A DNA stretch of 6,256 nucleotides from Savagea sp. (GTDB lineage: Bacteria > Bacillota > Bacilli > Bacillales_A > Planococcaceae): positions 1 through 6,256 of the forward strand of contig JASKZX010000155.1 of assembly GCA_030147435.1 (NCBI GenBank), read 5' to 3'. The notes under the pieces were generated by a model, which had not been told where the DNA came from, did not search any database, and saw only the letters and a list, made by a program, of their open reading frames with translations. The position numbers and the translations under genes are program-made. The first letter of the stretch is position 1; every line of letters starts with the position of its first letter. Below are positions 4,773 through 6,256 of the stretch, piece after piece.

Positions 4773-5633
4773 TTATTTTTGAATAAGTGTCGTCCAACCG
4801 TCTTTTTGTTCGACGAATCCTTTTTTCATGAGGCGACCTAATGCACGTTTAAATGCACCTTTACTCATATTAAACATGCCTCGAATCTCTTCAGGGTCCG
4901 AACGGTCATGAAATGGCATTTCGCCACCTACTTCTTGTAAATACGTAAAAATCGTTTGCGCATCGTCATCGAGTCGTTCTTCGCGGCGTGGTAAAAATGA
5001 ACCGTTTAATGTTCCGTCTTCTTTTACACCGATTACGCGCACGTCGACTAATGAACCGAGACGTGGCTCTTCTTTTCGCTCTGATTCATGAACGAAAATA
5101 CGATACATTTTGCGTCCTTCTGTCAGTAAAAATGTGCCGACTGGCAGTAAACGGTACGGACGTGCTTGAAGGTCCGCGTTATGAAGCGTCGCATCTGCTT
5201 CATCGATCATTTCTTGCACGACTGTTTCTGTCGCTAGACGAGCAAATAACGTACCTCCTCCATCTGTTCGAAGCGTCATGAAGAGACGATCTCCGACATC
5301 TGGCCATAATTTACGTAAACGAGGTAAATCGCCACGGTCGACAAGTACTTCAATCGTCGAACCGATATCTACATATACTCCTTCATCATCTTGACGCAAC
5401 ACAGTCGCCCATCCGTACTCACCGACTGTCATTTCTGGTAAAAATGTCGTTCCTGTTAATTCACCGCGGCGATCGACGTATAAAAATAACTCTCGCTCAT
5501 CGCCATGTGTTAATTCTTCTTGAATATCTGATGCGTTTAAAAGAACAGTAACATCTTCATTTTCAAAACGAAAACGAGAACCGTCATCTTCTACATAACG
5601 CATCTTTTGAATCGTACCTGCTTGTATAATCAT
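4773..5633 (-). CDS. cvfB: CvfB/YitL-family S1-domain RNA-binding regulator
   Basis: This 286-residue cytoplasmic protein matches the whole CvfB layout. There are S1-like folds at about 1-65, 68-135 ([20 protein letters not shown], then [15 protein letters not shown]) and 160-216 (the conserved [15 protein letters not shown] and GSFLP). A C-terminal winged helix follows at about 220-286, with [19 protein letters not shown]. CvfB binds RNA and affects virulence gene expression in Staphylococcus aureus; its direct targets are poorly known. The ATG overlaps the mntR stop as ATGA, with AAGGA about 9 bases upstream, so translation is probably coupled. No terminator follows; the ypuA promoter starts right after the stop, so some read-through into that operon is likely. 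Family assignment is sure. Confidence 0.95.
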   Translation of the reverse strand: MIIQAGTIQKMRYVEDDGSRFRFENEDVTVLLNASDIQEELTHGDERELFLYVDRRGELTGTTFLPEMTVGEYGWATVLRQDDEGVYVDIGSTIEVLVDRGDLPRLRKLWPDVGDRLFMTLRTDGGGTLFARLATETVVQEMIDEADATLHNADLQARPYRLLPVGTFLLTEGRKMYRIFVHESERKEEPRLGSLVDVRVIGVKEDGTLNGSFLPRREERLDDDAQTIFTYLQEVGGEMPFHDRSDPEEIRGMFNMSKGAFKRALGRLMKKGFVEQKDGWTTLIQK

Positions 5634-6058
5634 TCTATCTCATCCTTCTTTTTTAACCGGGTTTCTTTTAGTTTTTCTAAAAACTCCGGGCTTTCTTGCA
5701 TCGTTTCTACTAAGTCAGTAATACGATCCATTGCATTCCAACTTAAGTGATGTTCGATACCTTCTACATCTTCATAAATATTTTCTTCTTCGACACCGAT
5801 CAGTCGTAAAAACTCTTCTAACATCTCATGACGTCGCACGAGTTTATAACCGAAACGCATCCCTTTATCTGTTAACTCTAATCCGCGATAACGTTCGTAG
5901 ACGACATATCCTTCACGATCGAGTCGTTGCACCATTTTCGTTACAGAAGATGGTAAAACAGAAAGTGCTTCTGCAATATCTGATACACGTGCTTCGCCAC
6001 GCATCTCATATTGTAAATAAATTTGTTCAATATAATCTTCCATACCGGGTGTTGCCAC
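5630..6058 (-). CDS. mntR: MntR, manganese-responsive DtxR-family transcriptional regulator
   Basis: MntR represses manganese importers, and in some species activates exporters, when Mn2+ is bound. With a GTG start the protein is 142 residues, the same as B. subtilis MntR. All six metal ligands fall at the B. subtilis positions: Asp8, Glu11, His77, Glu99, Glu102 and His103, the last three in VEGIEHH. The winged helix is at about 22-70 ([20 protein letters not shown]) and the dimerisation helices follow. There is no C-terminal FeoA/SH3 domain. The GTG is chosen over an upstream ATG at 6154 because GGGAGG lies 8 bases before the GTG, the metal-binding N-terminus starts there, and the longer frame would translate a terminator. 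Forms a two-gene operon with cvfB (4-base overlap). No transporter gene is adjacent. Confidence 0.96.
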   Translation of the reverse strand: MATPGMEDYIEQIYLQYEMRGEARVSDIAEALSVLPSSVTKMVQRLDREGYVVYERYRGLELTDKGMRFGYKLVRRHEMLEEFLRLIGVEEENIYEDVEGIEHHLSWNAMDRITDLVETMQESPEFLEKLKETRLKKKDEIE

Positions 6059-6066
6059 TATTTCCG

Positions 6067-6072
6067 CCTCCC
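6067..6072 (-). promoter_or_regulatory. Ribosome binding site fixing the GTG start of mntR
   Basis: GGGAGG on the minus strand lies 8 bases before GTG at 6058. This supports the 142-residue product over a 174-residue version starting at 6154. Confidence 0.8.
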
Positions 6073-6129
6073 GCTCATATTTTTCCTTCCTATGAACTAT
6101 CTGTTTCAGCTCTTCCTCTCTTTTTTCAG

Positions 6130-6160
6130 AAAAAAAAGAGGATGAGTTTATCATCCTCTT
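6130..6160 (-). terminator. Intrinsic terminator between the right-edge gene and mntR
   Basis: The minus strand has a perfect 10-bp stem AAGAGGATGA against TCATCCTCTT with a 5-base loop (TAAAC). A T8 tract follows, its first two bases shared with the stem. No T run follows on the plus strand. It lies 41 bases after the stop of the right-edge gene and about 70 bases before mntR. The predicted mntR transcription start falls inside its first arm. Confidence 0.88.
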
Positions 6161-6162
6161 CT

Positions 6163-6191
6163 ATTATGTCAACAATCGTGCGAATTGACAA
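6163..6191 (-). promoter_or_regulatory. Sigma-A-type promoter of mntR-cvfB
   Basis: The minus strand has a -35 TTGTCA (6186-6191), a 17-base spacer and a -10 CATAAT (6163-6168) preceded by TGA, an extended -10 (TGn). Each hexamer matches consensus at five of six positions. Transcription would start near 6156-6157, inside the first arm of the terminator hairpin, leaving a leader of about 98 bases before mntR. A weaker alternative is TTGACA (6169-6174) with TAAACT 16 bases on. Confidence 0.65.
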
Positions 6192-6210
6192 CTACTAGCC
6201 TTAGTCAATT
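6183..6210 (-). repeat. Inverted repeat overlapping the mntR -35 (possible operator)
   Basis: AATTGAC and GTCAATT are perfect 7-base arms separated by 14 bases, so arm centres are 21 bases apart, two helical turns. One arm covers most of the -35 TTGTCA; the other overlaps the stop region of the upstream gene. It does not resemble the known B. subtilis MntR box, so the factor is unknown and chance is possible. Confidence 0.4.
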
Positions 6211-6256
6211 TTGCCGTAAATACACGTATTGCGTAAATGAGTACCGTCTGCGGTTA
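6201..6256 (-). CDS. C-terminal end of an unidentified gene, cut by the right edge
   Basis: One minus-strand frame is open from the edge to a TAA at 6201 and encodes TADGTHLRNTCIYGKID. Its codons look like those of the neighbouring genes. A strong terminator in the same direction starts 41 bases after the stop, as expected for a gene end. A second frame is also open from the edge but gives an Arg/Tyr-rich peptide and is less likely. In B. subtilis the gene before mntR is a lipoate-protein ligase/octanoyltransferase, but 17 residues are too few to test that. Confidence 0.5.
   Translation of the reverse strand, partial: TADGTHLRNTCIYGKID

Noticed and set aside
6059..6154. N-terminal extension of mntR by 32 codons from an ATG at 6154
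   Set aside because: The extension would translate the terminator stem and T tract. The GTG at 6058 has a good ribosome binding site and gives exact alignment of Asp8 and Glu11 with known MntR.
5731..6198. Plus-strand open frame of 155 codons opposite mntR
   Set aside because: It lies opposite the strongly conserved mntR coding frame, crosses the terminator and promoter, and its composition is not that of a known protein.
6207..6222. TTTTGCCGTAAATACA as a possible MntR box
   Set aside because: Only the TTTGCC half resembles the known site; the second half lacks the GGAAA/GGCAAA symmetry, and it lies inside the coding end of the right-edge gene.

Overview
The window looks like chromosomal DNA from a low-to-moderate GC Gram-positive bacterium of the order Bacillales. 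The evidence is a 142-residue MntR with all six metal ligands of the Bacillus type, a YitL/CvfB S1 protein, a YpuA-like DUF1002 protein, a YtxH protein behind a sigma-B-type promoter, and a lipoprotein-type YidC. Ribosome binding sites are strong (AAGGAGG-like) and several genes begin with GTG or TTG. I cannot name the genus. Every gene I can support is on the minus strand, so transcription runs from the right edge to the left edge. I see no mobile element, CRISPR array, tRNA, rRNA or plus-strand gene.

In transcription order: the right edge holds the last 17 codons of an unidentified gene (6201-6256). A promoter, an inverted repeat and an intrinsic terminator are interleaved at 6130-6210. Next comes mntR (manganese-sensing repressor), overlapping cvfB (S1-domain RNA-binding regulator) by 4 bases. 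Just after the cvfB stop lies an ECF-sigma-type promoter (GGAAC, 16 bases beginning with six T, CGTATAAT). It drives a ypuA-like secreted DUF1002 protein, a small YjdJ-type GNAT protein and, past a terminator, a DUF4064-like membrane protein. A sigma-B-type promoter (GTTTAC, 13 bases, GGGTAA) then precedes ytxH, which ends in a terminator. A single-gene AraC-family regulator with its own terminator follows. Last are yidC, behind a sigma-A promoter, and, past a hairpin, the first 215 residues of a VanY/LdcB-type D,D- or L,D-carboxypeptidase that runs off the left edge.

The common theme is envelope maintenance and stress: membrane protein insertion (YidC), peptidoglycan trimming (VanY-like), a secreted DUF1002 protein under an envelope-stress-type promoter, a general-stress YtxH protein, and manganese homeostasis coupled to an RNA-binding regulator. 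The most interesting content is regulatory. Three promoters of different sigma classes lie within 3.3 kb. Two intrinsic-terminator-like hairpins abut the ribosome binding site of the next gene, leaving no room for a promoter. The mntR promoter fires from inside a terminator. Several genes have longer upstream open frames, but Shine-Dalgarno positions fix the starts used here. I found no gene cluster that looks like a wholly new system.
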